NCBI GenBank assembly: GCA_016187925.1
Contig: JACPIS010000042.1
Span: forward strand, 1-64,000
From: Opitutia bacterium
GTDB lineage: Bacteria > Verrucomicrobiota > Verrucomicrobiia > Opitutales > Opitutaceae
Direction: 5' to 3'
Length of the DNA: 64,000 bases
Position numbers and translations under genes: made by a program. This document shows, in pieces, positions 38,001-45,663 of the stretch; position 1 is the first letter of the stretch; every line of letters begins with the position of its first letter. Under the pieces are notes generated by a model. That model was not told the DNA's origin and made no database searches. It saw only the letters and a program-made list of their open reading frames with translations.

Positions 38001-38189
38001 GATCAGGCGCTCGAGGTCCGCGGGGTTGGCGCCGGGATTGACGACGACGACGTTGTAGGAGGGAAACGAGAGCTGCGGATCCTCCGTGCGCGGGATCGAG
38101 CGGAGCGAGGTCCAGCCGATGGCGACGAGCAACAGGAAGAAGACAATCGTGAACTGGTAGTTCCGGACGGAGAAATGGGTGAGCTTCAT
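35100..38189 (-). CDS. RND-family efflux pump, inner-membrane permease
   Basis: A 1029-aa proton-driven transporter of the AcrB/MexB-like (HAE) superfamily. The first helix is at residues 11-28, followed by the large periplasmic porter loop. The conserved GLLVDDSIVVVENIARFRR carries the Asp-Asp proton-relay pair, and the matching Lys is in GIEIKNSILLVDF. A second set of helices ends at about 1000. The absence of heavy-metal-specific Met clusters argues for drug or organic export, though not strongly. It is the last pump gene after tetR, tolC-like and adaptor genes, with gaps under 30 bp. Confidence 0.94.
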   Translation of the reverse strand: MKLTHFSVRNYQFTIVFFLLLVAIGWTSLRSIPRTEDPQLSFPSYNVVVVNPGANPADLERLIARPLEDAIKELDDVTKLQTTIRDGVVAVAAEFKYGIDTDRKYDDVLRQVNQVRPTLPAGITYFDTRHDQTSHLAIMQLAFVSPDASFARMQDAAETLRKRLEAVPGVRKAEKWAYPDKQVRITLDLDKVAQLHLPVSRIIEAINAANINLPGGAVEVGGRRFTVKTSGSYTSLDEVKDTPVTGNGSVAVRLRDIADVRWDYEDQEHIGRFKGERAVFVTVQAQQGRSVFAVTEGLHAALDQFRPTLPGDIRLAVGFEQAQNIDRRLGRLRNDLLIAIALVMLTVAPLGWRAALLVTLSIPLSLAMGVAALEAAGHTLNQLSIVGFVIALGLLVDDSIVVVENIARFRRAGYPPQEAAIQATNQISVAVLGTTATLLFAFLPLLMLPGGPGLFIRTLPLAVEFTVLASLVVALTIIPFLASRVLTGREESEGNALLRALTRVIHTTYRPLLHWVMQHRGKTLLGAALLFAGSLALVPVIGFSLFPKAGTPQFLIKFEAPEGASLAANDRIARQIEDALRTTPEIDWWFTNVGHGNPFIYYNVPPAEQKPNVGEIYAQVKPALASDSRTPVILARLRQRLEGIPGAQILVREFENGPPIEAPIAVRIFGDDLDELARLAARAEEVLRQTKGSENVNNPVRTRRTDLRVRIDRPAAALLGVPDAEIDRAVRLALAGLNVARYREDDGDEYNIQLALPRGDRADLTQWQKISVQTASGAFVPLAQVASLEFDSAPAVILRYLRERCVTVTSFVQDGVNVDKATQAVDAALRRLDWPSGYRYEFGGEVESRKQSFGGLGTAIVIAVFGILAILVLEFRSFRGTFIVASVIPLGVIGGLVALWLTGNSLSFTAVVGFVALVGIEIKNSILLVDFTNQLRARGVPLREAIEQAGEIRFLPIVLTTLTALGALLPLAVQGAGLYSPLAIVIIGGLLSSLLLSRLVTPVLYSLLPPPGPEDGAAEPASAAAHQPV

Positions 38190-38217
38190 GGCGCGAGCGG
38201 TCGAGGGAGGGCGATGG

Positions 38218-39279
38218 TCAGCGCGCGAGGTCGCGCACGGTCACGGTGCGGCCGTCGGTGAGAAACTCGGCTCCCGTCGTCGCGACGCGCGCGCCGGTCG
38301 GCAGGGCGGTGCGCAGGAACGCACGGTTATGGTCGATGGCCTCGATCTCGACCATCTGCCGGCGGACAGCGCGGGCGTCGGCGTTCAGGAGAAACAACGC
38401 GGCTTGCCGGCCGCGGCCCTCGACGAGCGCGGCGAGCGGCACGGCCGCACGCGGCGCAACCGGTTGAGGAAACATCCGCGCGTCGACGACGAAGCCGCTG
38501 CGCAGGCCGTCCCCGGCCGGAGCGTCGAGCCGCAGCTCCACCTCGACCGTGCGGGTGGCGGGATCCGCGGCCTCGGCGATCTGGCCCACGGTGGCGGCAA
38601 GCTCCGCCCGACCCGCAAAGCTCACCGAGGCGTGGTCGCCGGGATGCAGACGCACGACCTCGTGCTCGGGCACGCCCGCGCGCACGAGCCAGCCGGCGGC
38701 GTCGCTGGCGAAGGTCAGGACGGGGCGGCCGGGAGCGGCCAGTTCGTCCGGCTCGGCCGTCCGGCGCAGAATGCGGCCGTCCGCCGGCGCCGTGATGACC
38801 GAGTGGGTCCGGTTGAATTCGGCGGAACGGAGGGCGGCCTCGGCGAGTTCGACGGCGCTTTGGGCGTCCTGCAGGTTTTCGAGCGTGGCGACGCGGTCGG
38901 CGTGCAGGGCCTGGACGCGCGCAAAGTCGCGGCGGGCCTTGTCCACACCGGTGCGGGCCTGCGCCACCAGGGCGTCGATCTCGGCCAGGCGCAGGCTGGC
39001 GAGCATCTGCCCCTGCTTGACGCTGTCGCCGGCGCGGACGGTGACCGTCTCGATCACGCCGCCGGTCTTGAAGGAGAGCACTGCTTCCGTCTGCCGGGCC
39101 AGGATGCCGGAGACTTCGACCGGGAGCGGATCGGTCGTGTGCTCGACGACCGCGGTCTCGATGACGAGCGGCTTGGTCGTGGACGCGGCCGCGCCGGGTG
39201 CGCTGCGGCTGCATCCGGCGGCGAAAATCGCGACCACGAGGCCGGTGGCGGTGATGGGGAGGAAGGCGGAAATTTTCAT
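38218..39279 (-). CDS. RND efflux periplasmic adaptor (membrane fusion) lipoprotein
   Basis: A 353-aa adaptor. A lipoprotein signal ends at FAAGC (Cys23), so it is anchored in the membrane by lipid. Then come the barrel/lipoyl segments (SFKTGGVIETVTVRAGDSVK ... APADGRILRR), a helical hairpin (about 100-165) that meets the TolC-like protein, and a beta-barrel and membrane-proximal domain. The proteins on both sides match a tripartite pump. The start ATG gives the lipobox at the normal place. Confidence 0.93.
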   Translation of the reverse strand: MKISAFLPITATGLVVAIFAAGCSRSAPGAAASTTKPLVIETAVVEHTTDPLPVEVSGILARQTEAVLSFKTGGVIETVTVRAGDSVKQGQMLASLRLAEIDALVAQARTGVDKARRDFARVQALHADRVATLENLQDAQSAVELAEAALRSAEFNRTHSVITAPADGRILRRTAEPDELAAPGRPVLTFASDAAGWLVRAGVPEHEVVRLHPGDHASVSFAGRAELAATVGQIAEAADPATRTVEVELRLDAPAGDGLRSGFVVDARMFPQPVAPRAAVPLAALVEGRGRQAALFLLNADARAVRRQMVEIEAIDHNRAFLRTALPTGARVATTGAEFLTDGRTVTVRDLAR

Positions 39280-39304
39280 GATGGACGGAAGGAAAGGTGG
39301 CGGG

Positions 39305-40714
39305 TCAGGGCAGGGGAGTGAGGGTAGCGGCCCGGTCGAGGCGCGCTGCGGCGATGCAGAGCCGGGAGCGGGTGATGACGAGATTCAGTTCCGCCGAGGT
39401 CAGCGTATTGCGGGCGTCGAGGACGGTGACCTGGTTGGCCAGGCCCTCGGCCTCGCGTCGGGCGACGAGGCGGTAGGCGGCGCGGGCGGCGTCGCGCCGG
39501 AGGCCGGCGGTGGCGAGTCCGGTGCGGGCGACCGTGAATTCATCGCGCGCCTGCTGGAGCTGGAGGTCGAGCTGCTGGCGCGTTTCCGCGAGCCGGTGGC
39601 CGGCCTGGCGCTCATCGACGCGGGCCTGCGCGAGCTCGCTGCGGCGCTGGGCTCCGTCGAAAAGGTTCCAGTCGAGCACGAGCGAACCGATCGCGTAATC
39701 GCGGCCGGTGCCGGTGCGATAGCTTTCACCCTGGATGCCGCCTTCGACGGCGAGCGCGAGCGTCGGACGTTGGCGGGCCTGCACGGCGCCGGTGTTGGCG
39801 CGAGAAGCGGCTTGCGCCCGGTCGAGGGCGGTGAGCTCCTCGCGATGCGCGGCGTCCGCGGCGGGAATATCGACTTTAGCCAGAGCGGCGGCGAAGCGGG
39901 CAGCCTCGGCGGCGTCGAGTGGAGCGATGGGAGTGGTCAGCGGACGGTTGAGCAGAAAATTCAGGTAACTGCGGGCGAGGTCGCGCTCCTTGGCGGCGTC
40001 CTGGAGCTGCTGTTGCACGGCGGCGACCTCGGCTTCGGCGCGGAGGGCGACATCCTCCGTGGCGCGGTCGTGGGCGACCAGGCTGCGGTTGACGCGGAGG
40101 GATTCCTCCACGAGGCCGAGCGCGGAACGATAGATGTCGACCGCCGCGACGGCCTGCTCGTGGCGGAAGAAAGCCTCATGCACCTCGGCGCGGAGCTGGC
40201 GGCGGTAGGCCGTGAGCGCGGCTGCCCGCGCGGCGAGGCCGGCGCGGGCGGCCTGCACGCCGCGGCTGATCGCGGGGGCGTAGAGCGGCTGGGTGAGGCG
40301 GAGCTTCGTCTCCTGCTCGTGGTCGCGGAGCAGGGCGATCGACTGGTTGGAAATGGCCGGGAAGCGGGCCGGCTGGCCCTGCGAGACGAGATATTGGTTG
40401 AGCGTCGAGTAGGCGCCGTTCAGCAGGTCGCCCGCCGGGAAGTCGATGGTGCGGCCGCCATCGGCGCGGCTGTAGCGGGCGGCAAGATCGAGACGCGGCA
40501 GGAAGTGGCTGCGGGCCTCCGTGAGACGCGCGGCGGCGCGCTCGACTTCGAGCGATTCGCCCGCGAGGGCGAGGTTGGAACGCAGCGCCTCGTCGACGAG
40601 GGCGGCAAGCGGAGCGGGAGCGGCCGGCCAGTCGCCGGCCGGGGCAGCCGCGGCGCGAACCTGGCCAAGGAGGAGGGCGAGACTGAAAAGGAAAAGGACG
40701 AACGGCCGGGACAT
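39305..40714 (-). CDS. TolC-family outer-membrane efflux protein
   Basis: A 469-aa outer-membrane factor. The signal peptide is SRPFVLFLFSLALLLGQVRA. Two OEP repeats follow, each with long helices and short beta strands (SLEVERAAARLTEARSHFLP and ARVDERQAGHRLAETRQQLD). It would provide the outer-membrane duct for the adaptor and RND pump encoded after it. Its promoter region (40715-40757) contains a TGTCAG-CA-CTGACA palindrome, a probable binding site for the TetR-family protein encoded just upstream. Confidence 0.92.
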   Translation of the reverse strand: MSRPFVLFLFSLALLLGQVRAAAAPAGDWPAAPAPLAALVDEALRSNLALAGESLEVERAAARLTEARSHFLPRLDLAARYSRADGGRTIDFPAGDLLNGAYSTLNQYLVSQGQPARFPAISNQSIALLRDHEQETKLRLTQPLYAPAISRGVQAARAGLAARAAALTAYRRQLRAEVHEAFFRHEQAVAAVDIYRSALGLVEESLRVNRSLVAHDRATEDVALRAEAEVAAVQQQLQDAAKERDLARSYLNFLLNRPLTTPIAPLDAAEAARFAAALAKVDIPAADAAHREELTALDRAQAASRANTGAVQARQRPTLALAVEGGIQGESYRTGTGRDYAIGSLVLDWNLFDGAQRRSELAQARVDERQAGHRLAETRQQLDLQLQQARDEFTVARTGLATAGLRRDAARAAYRLVARREAEGLANQVTVLDARNTLTSAELNLVITRSRLCIAAARLDRAATLTPLP

Positions 40715-40727
40715 GGTGCCGACGTTT

Positions 40728-40741
40728 TGTCAGCACTGACA
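40728..40741 (-). promoter_or_regulatory. Operator-like palindrome before the efflux genes
   Basis: TGTCAGCACTGACA is a perfect 14-bp inverted repeat, followed by a further TGTCA at 40745-40749. It lies 14 bp upstream of the tolC-like start codon. A related TGAC-N5-GTCA element precedes tetR at 41430. Assigned by symmetry and position. Confidence 0.65.
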
Positions 40742-40757
40742 GAATGTCAAGCCAGGT

Positions 40758-41408
40758 TCATTTCCCGGCGCGCAGGCTGCGGCAGATGAGGTCGAGGCCG
40801 AAGCCGGGCATGTCGGCGAAGGGGGCGCCGAGCTTGCACTCGATGGTGGGCTGCTTGGTGGCGGCGAGCTGGATGAGGCCGTGGGTCAGGCCCCAGAGGC
40901 AGACGGCGACCTTGCCCGGATCGCCGATGTCCCGGCGGATGGAGCGGTCGCGGACGCCCTTCTGCAGCGCGGCGACCAGCAGCGCCATGATGGCGTCGTA
41001 GTGCCGGGTGCATTCCTCGGTCAGCGGGTGCTCGGGCTCGTCGGTGGGCTGCTTGGACTCGTTGTGGGCGAGCAGTTGGAACAGGGCGGGTTCCTCAGTG
41101 GCAAAGGCGACGTAGGCCCGGCCGATGGCCATGATCTGCTCGATGCCGCGCTGCGCCGGACTCACCGCGCCCATGAAGCGGCGGTGCAGCTCGGCCGAGC
41201 CGAGGATGATGGCCTCCATGAACAGCGTCTGGAGGTCGGGGAAATAAAAATAGATGAGCGGCCGGCTGAGCCGGGCCTTGCGGGCGATGTCGCCGTACGT
41301 GACGTTCTCCAGCCCGCGTTCGGCGAAGAGCTGCACGGCGGCCTGGATGATCTGGAGACGGCGGTTTGCGCGGTCGGTGGATCGGGGTTTGGCTGGCCGG
41401 CGCTTCAT
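40758..41408 (-). CDS. TetR-family transcriptional regulator
   Basis: A 216-aa repressor. The N-terminal HTH (about 15-62) reads IIQAAVQLFAERGLENVTYG, then DIARKARLSRPLIYFYFPD, the TetR pattern. The ligand-binding helical domain fills the rest. It is encoded immediately before the efflux genes on the same strand, the common arrangement for a local repressor of an RND pump. Palindromes on both its own promoter (41430) and the tolC-like promoter (40728) share TGAC/GTCA half-sites, consistent with autoregulation and control of the pump. The inducer is unknown. Confidence 0.93.
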   Translation of the reverse strand: MKRRPAKPRSTDRANRRLQIIQAAVQLFAERGLENVTYGDIARKARLSRPLIYFYFPDLQTLFMEAIILGSAELHRRFMGAVSPAQRGIEQIMAIGRAYVAFATEEPALFQLLAHNESKQPTDEPEHPLTEECTRHYDAIMALLVAALQKGVRDRSIRRDIGDPGKVAVCLWGLTHGLIQLAATKQPTIECKLGAPFADMPGFGLDLICRSLRAGK

Positions 41409-41429
41409 GGGTGGGAAAGTACTCTGGAC

Positions 41430-41442
41430 TGACAAGACGTCA
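41430..41442 (-). promoter_or_regulatory. Operator-like element before tetR
   Basis: TGACAAGACGTCA has TGAC/GTCA arms separated by 5 bp and lies 22 bp before the tetR start codon. It resembles the site at 40728 in its half-sites but has a shorter symmetric core, so it is the weaker prediction. Confidence 0.45.
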
Positions 41443-41940
41443 ATGGATGACTTGCCGGCGGATTTTCTTGAGGAACAGCACGCCGCGGAAGGTTTCCCGG
41501 AAACCGACGGCCCGGTGCGCCGCGATGCCGGCGGGGTTGTGTGATTCGGAGTCGCTGGCCAGTTCCGTGAGCCCGCGGGCGGCGGTCCAGTGTTCGGCGG
41601 CGGCGATGAGCCGGCGGCCCCAGCCGGCGCCGCGCAGGCCGGCATCGACGAACCAGCCCTCGACGTAGCCGACGCGGGGCGAGGCGGCGCCGTCGCAGCC
41701 GACGTGCACCGACAGCTCGATGAAGCCGCCGAGCCGGCCGTCGCCGCGGTCGAGCACGAGTACGCCGCGGAGACGCGAGCGGGCCAGCAGGCGGCGGATT
41801 TCGGAGCGCTGCTCGGCTGGTCCGCATTCGGGCCAGAGCGACTGGCGCAGACGGGCCAGCTCCGCCACGTCGCGCTTGCGCAACGGGCGGACGGAGGGCG
41901 CCGCGTGGCGCTTACTTGAGCCGGATTTCGGTTTCGGCAT
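41440..41940 (-). CDS. GNAT acetyltransferase, aminoglycoside 6'-N-acetyltransferase-like
   Basis: A 166-aa GNAT-fold protein. The start of the domain (VRPLRKRDVAELARLRQSLW) and the acetyl-CoA motif (DAGLRGAGWGRRLIAAAE) are typical, and the segments GYVEGWFVD, LASDSESHNPAGIAAHRAVG and GFRETFRGVLFLKK follow closely the AAC(6')-I family pattern. It may acetylate an aminoglycoside or a cellular amine; the sequence alone does not show resistance. It overlaps recO by 29 bp and ends the hit-phoH-ybeY-recO series, 31 bp before tetR. Confidence 0.8.
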   Translation of the reverse strand: MPKPKSGSSKRHAAPSVRPLRKRDVAELARLRQSLWPECGPAEQRSEIRRLLARSRLRGVLVLDRGDGRLGGFIELSVHVGCDGAASPRVGYVEGWFVDAGLRGAGWGRRLIAAAEHWTAARGLTELASDSESHNPAGIAAHRAVGFRETFRGVLFLKKIRRQVIH

Positions 41941-42562
41941 GGAGCCAGTCCTCGAGTTGGCGGGTCAGGCGGGCGACGAGCGCCGGTTCGGGGCGCTGCC
42001 CGGCGATGGGTTGGTTGAGGATTTGCGCCGCGGCGTCGCGGTCGGCGGCGGGCAGTTGTTGCCACCACTGCTGTTTCACCGGGTAACCTTCATCGCGCAG
42101 GAGGCAGAAGAGCGCCTTGAGCCACACGAGGTCGGCGCGCGCGCCTTGCTCGAGCGCGGCGAAGCTCTGCCGCAGCAGCGCGGCAACGGCGGGGCGCGAT
42201 TCGTCGGGCACGGGGTTGCGCGCGATCAGCTGGGCCAGCGCCGCAGCGGCCTTGAGCACCTCGTAGGAGCGGCCGATGCCGGGATGCCGCGCGAGGTGCC
42301 GGTGCTCCTTGATGAACCACGTGCGGCCTTGGTTGGAGGATTCGAGCCAGAGTTCCGCCTCGTCGAACAGGTCGAGCGGACCTTCGCCCCGCGCGGCGGA
42401 GCTGCGGCGGGTCGAGGCGGGGGTGGCGGCCTTTGCCAGACGGGCGAGACAATGCAACACGCCGTGCTCCTCGCTGAACACCGTGAGCTGCTCGAACGCG
42501 TCGGCGCCCGAGGGCTGGCGCGCGAGCAGGAGGGCGGTGGTCTGGAGTTGCTGGCCGGGCAC
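41912..42562 (-). CDS. recO: DNA repair protein RecO-like
   Basis: About 216 aa. The N-terminal OB-fold part has LQTTALLLARQPSGADAFEQ, FSEEHGVLHCLARLAK and LDLFDEAELWLESS, the RecO pattern (short-patch annealing and RecFOR loading). The C-terminal helical part follows. The usual zinc-finger Cys cluster is missing: only CLLRDEGYP remains, with one Cys. The start is taken as GTG at 42562 because no ATG is present and AGGCGG precedes it. It is downstream of the DUF502 gene and overlaps the acetyltransferase gene. Confidence 0.75.
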   Translation of the reverse strand: MPGQQLQTTALLLARQPSGADAFEQLTVFSEEHGVLHCLARLAKAATPASTRRSSAARGEGPLDLFDEAELWLESSNQGRTWFIKEHRHLARHPGIGRSYEVLKAAAALAQLIARNPVPDESRPAVAALLRQSFAALEQGARADLVWLKALFCLLRDEGYPVKQQWWQQLPAADRDAAAQILNQPIAGQRPEPALVARLTRQLEDWLHAETEIRLK

Positions 42563-42612
42563 CCGCCTAAGCTCTTCAGGAGCCCCGGCGAAGCAAGTCG
42601 GGAAAGTGCCCT

Positions 42613-43296
42613 TCAGCTGTGCTTGGCCGCGGCGGCGCGGCGGGTGAGGTCGGCCTTGGCGCTGGCGGCGTCCGCCCACTCGGGCAGCACGGCGCCGCAG
42701 GAGATGACGGTCTTCATGCCGTCGCCGACGGACATATCGAGCTCGATGAGTTCCGCGGCAGGCAGGTACATGAAGAAACCGTTGACGGGGCTCGGGCAGG
42801 TGGGGACGAACACCGCCCAATGCTCGCCGCCGAGGTGGTAGTGCGGCTCGCCGCGCCCCGTGTTGGTGACGAAGCCGATCGCATAGGTGCCGTTGCGGGG
42901 AAACTGCACGAGCACGACCTTGCTGAACTGCGTGCGGTCCTTCGCGCCGAAGGTCTCGATGAACTGCTTCACGCTGTTGTAGAAGCTGCCGATGCCCGGG
43001 ATGCCCTGGATGAAACGCTCGGCGACGGCGCCGACGAACCGACCGAGGAACACGCGCGACAGGTAGCCGAGCAACGTGACGATCCCGAGCACGATCACCG
43101 TGGTGGCGACGTCCCAGACGATGCTGGGCAACTGGCTCAGCGCGCTGGGCAGATAGGGGGCGAACAGCGGCGTGATCGACCCGCCCACAAAACTGATGAT
43201 CAGGCGCAGCGCCCAGATGGTCACCACCAGCGGAGCGACCAGCAGGAGGCCCGTGAGGAAGGCGTTGCGGAGGGAGGTGAACCGGGTTTCGGCCAT
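42613..43296 (-). CDS. DUF502 membrane protein
   Basis: A 227-aa protein. Two transmembrane helices (AFLTGLLLVAPLVVTIWALR near 12-31 and WDVATTVIVLGIVTLLGYLS near 62-81), then the family block RFIQGIPGIGSFYNSVKQF and VVLVQFPRNGTYAIGFVTN, and a conserved VFVPTCPSPVNGFFMYLP. This is the standard DUF502 layout. Function is unknown; the family is common in Verrucomicrobia, plants and proteobacteria. It lies between ybeY and recO. Confidence 0.92.
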   Translation of the reverse strand: MAETRFTSLRNAFLTGLLLVAPLVVTIWALRLIISFVGGSITPLFAPYLPSALSQLPSIVWDVATTVIVLGIVTLLGYLSRVFLGRFVGAVAERFIQGIPGIGSFYNSVKQFIETFGAKDRTQFSKVVLVQFPRNGTYAIGFVTNTGRGEPHYHLGGEHWAVFVPTCPSPVNGFFMYLPAAELIELDMSVGDGMKTVISCGAVLPEWADAASAKADLTRRAAAAKHS

Positions 43297-43340
43297 GACG
43301 GGCAGTAGCGTCGCGCAATCGCCCCGGGAGGCAAAGAAAA

Positions 43341-43901
43341 TCAGGTGCGGCGGCGCGCCCGGCCGCCGGGCTTCACCGCGGCTGCCAAACGGAACGCCGG
43401 GACGGCCTTCGCTGCGTGCAGGAGCATCATGGCCCGCTTCTCCGCGGCGCGCATCCGGCGTTTCTTGGCGGGTTGCAGGTCGTCGTAACCGGCGAGGTGC
43501 AGCCAGCCGTGGACGACGTAGAGCGTCAGCTCCTCGGCGAAATCCCGGCCGTGCGCGCGCGCGTAGGCGCGGGCCGTGTCGGCCGAGACGCAGATCTCGC
43601 CGGCCAGCCCGGCCTCCTTCGCCAAGGCTTCGGAGCCCAGGGTCGCACGGTCGCCCTCGAAGGTGATGACGTCCGTCGCCGTCGGGTCGTCCATGAAGTC
43701 GGCGTGGATCTGCGCCAGCGCCGGGTCGGTGAGGAAAACCACGGACAGCTCGCCCGGCGGACAGCCGCCGAGGAACTTTTCCGCGTGCGCATCGAGCACG
43801 GCGACGACCCGCTCGACGGCGCCGGGCGGCACACGCAGCCGCGGGTGGGCGTTGTTGACGCCGACGTCCCGCGCGCGAATCGAGAGGGAGGAAAGTGTCA
43901 T
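43341..43901 (-). CDS. ybeY: Endoribonuclease YbeY (rRNA maturation factor)
   Basis: A 186-aa metal-dependent RNase needed for 16S rRNA 3'-end processing. The zinc site motif appears as HGWLHLAGYDD (His131, His135, Asp141), where the usual third ligand is His; an Asp could still bind metal. The conserved TDVITFEGD (normally TDVLSFP) and GEICVSADTA precede it. The C-terminal extension (about 155-186) is basic and of low complexity. It is directly after phoH (16-bp gap), the classical phoH-ybeY pair. Confidence 0.9.
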   Translation of the reverse strand: MTLSSLSIRARDVGVNNAHPRLRVPPGAVERVVAVLDAHAEKFLGGCPPGELSVVFLTDPALAQIHADFMDDPTATDVITFEGDRATLGSEALAKEAGLAGEICVSADTARAYARAHGRDFAEELTLYVVHGWLHLAGYDDLQPAKKRRMRAAEKRAMMLLHAAKAVPAFRLAAAVKPGGRARRRT

Positions 43902-43916
43902 ATAATAGATGACACT

Positions 43917-44897
43917 TCAGGCGGGGCCGAGCGGCTCGACGGACTTGGCCTGCTCGTAGGCGTCGATGATCTTTTGCACGAGCGGGTGGCGCACGACGTC
44001 GGAGCCGGTGAAATGCTGGAACTCGATGCCGGGGATGTTGCGCAGGATGCGCGGGGCCTGCACGAGGCCGGACTGCTTGGAGCGCGGCAGGTCGATCTGC
44101 GTGATGTCGCCGGTCACGATCATGCGCGACTCGTCGCCGAGGCGGGTGAGGAACATCATCATCTGCTCCGGCGTGGTGTTCTGCGCCTCGTCGAGGATGA
44201 CGAAGGCGTGGGCGAGCGTGCGGCCGCGCATGTAGGCGAGCGGGGCGATCTCGATGATGCCTTTCTCGGCGAGGCGCGCGGCGTCCTCGGCGTCGAGCAG
44301 GTCGTGCATCGCGTCGTAGAGCGGGCGCAGGTAGGGCAAAATCTTTTCGCGCAGGTCGCCCGGCAGGAAGCCGAGGGTCTCGCCCGCCTCGACGGCCGGG
44401 CGGGTGAGCACGATGCGCTGCACCTGGTTTTTCAACAGCGCCGAGACGGCGGCGGCCATGGCGAGGTAGGTCTTGCCGGTGCCGGCGGGGCCGATGCCGA
44501 AGACGATCGGGTTTTTCTGGATGGCCTGGAGGTAGAGCTTTTGGCCGAGCGTCTTGGGTACGACGCTCTTCTTGTTCGTGGCGAGCTGCACCGGCTCGGA
44601 GAACAGCGTGCGCAGCTTCTCCTCGCCGCCGGCGGCCACGTAGGTCTCGATCAACCGCATGAAGTCCGGCGTGCGCATCGCGAGGCCCTGCGCGCGGCCC
44701 TCGTTGAGCAGGTTGAAGAACGTCTCGGCGCGCGCGATCGTGGCGTCGTCGGTTCCCTCGATCTTCAGCCAGTCGTCGCGCGTGACGAGGCGCACGCCGA
44801 GTTTGCGCTCGGCGAGCACGAGGTTGGCCTCGTTGCTGCAATACAGCTGGCCGAGCTGGCGGGCGTTCGGGAATTGGAGGGTCTTGGCGGCGGGCAC
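43917..44897 (-). CDS. phoH: PhoH-family ATPase
   Basis: A 326-aa P-loop protein with an N-terminal KH-like part (about 20-75) and the PhoH ATPase. Walker A GPAGTGKTYLA lies near 136-146, followed by RIVLTRPAVEAGETLGFLPG, then Walker B FVILDEAQNTTPEQM and SRMIVTGDITQIDLP. PhoH proteins are thought to be RNA-handling ATPases, often next to ybeY as here. The length matches the PhoH/YbeZ form rather than the PIN-PhoH form. Confidence 0.95.
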   Translation of the reverse strand: MPAAKTLQFPNARQLGQLYCSNEANLVLAERKLGVRLVTRDDWLKIEGTDDATIARAETFFNLLNEGRAQGLAMRTPDFMRLIETYVAAGGEEKLRTLFSEPVQLATNKKSVVPKTLGQKLYLQAIQKNPIVFGIGPAGTGKTYLAMAAAVSALLKNQVQRIVLTRPAVEAGETLGFLPGDLREKILPYLRPLYDAMHDLLDAEDAARLAEKGIIEIAPLAYMRGRTLAHAFVILDEAQNTTPEQMMMFLTRLGDESRMIVTGDITQIDLPRSKQSGLVQAPRILRNIPGIEFQHFTGSDVVRHPLVQKIIDAYEQAKSVEPLGPA

Positions 44898-45001
44898 GGT
44901 TTCAGAAGAAGGAGGACAGGGGACAGAGATCAGAGGACGGAGGTCAGAGGGCGGAAGACAGAAGTCGGAGCACGGGGAGCGGAGAAGGGAAGGCGAGGTG
45001 T

Positions 45002-45496
45002 TTACTTCGCGGCCAGCTGGTCGGAGGTGGCCTTGAGTTTCCGGTACATCGCGTCGAGCGACTCGGGCAGGACGCGCGTCTGGCCGATGACGGGCATGAA
45101 GTTCGTGTCGCCCGCCCAGCGCGGGACGATGTGCGCGTGCAGGTGCGCGATGCTGCCGCCGGCGGCCGCGCCGAGGTTGAAGCCGAGGTTGAAACCGTTG
45201 GGGTTCACCGCGGCGCGCAGCACTTCCTTGCCGAAAATAATCACGTCCATCAGGTCGGTCCGCTCGGCGGCGGTGAGTTCGGTGAGATCACTGACTGCGC
45301 GGAAAGGCACGGCCATGAGGTGGCCGGGATTGTAGGGAAAGCGGTTGAGGATGAGGTAGGAGAGCGGGCTGCGATGGACGATGAGCGCCTTCGCGTCGTC
45401 GCCGAGCTGCGGCAACTCCGCGAAAATGTTGCCGCCCTTGGGCAGGCGCGGCGCCTCGATGTATTCCATGCGCCAGTAGGCGTGCAGGTGGTCCAT
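45002..45496 (-). CDS. HIT-family (histidine triad) nucleotide-binding protein
   Basis: A 164-aa member of the HIT superfamily with the catalytic motif HLHAHIVPR near residues 117-125. The N-terminal PKGGNIFAEL, LIVHRSPLSYLILNRFPYNP and GHLMAVPFR match bacterial Ap4A-phosphorylase-like/FHIT-type proteins of this length. It likely hydrolyses or phosphorolyses dinucleoside polyphosphates or AMP-amidates. The ATG at 45496 is used, since homologues begin with the MEYIEAP region soon after. It is upstream of phoH with a 104-bp gap of purine-rich simple repeats. Confidence 0.9.
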   Translation of the reverse strand: MDHLHAYWRMEYIEAPRLPKGGNIFAELPQLGDDAKALIVHRSPLSYLILNRFPYNPGHLMAVPFRAVSDLTELTAAERTDLMDVIIFGKEVLRAAVNPNGFNLGFNLGAAAGGSIAHLHAHIVPRWAGDTNFMPVIGQTRVLPESLDAMYRKLKATSDQLAAK

Positions 45497-45663
45497 GTTT
45501 TGGCACAGGCTTGGCCGCCGCCGCCGGGATGTCAAAGCGGTGTTGCGTCCGTCGGCGGCCGGTTCGTCGCCCCGCCAGAAGCCTTCGTCGCAAAGAGCTT
45601 CCTTGGGCCGACGGCTAAGGACGACCGGCTGGACAATTGGCCCGCGGTCGCTCTTGTGGCGTC

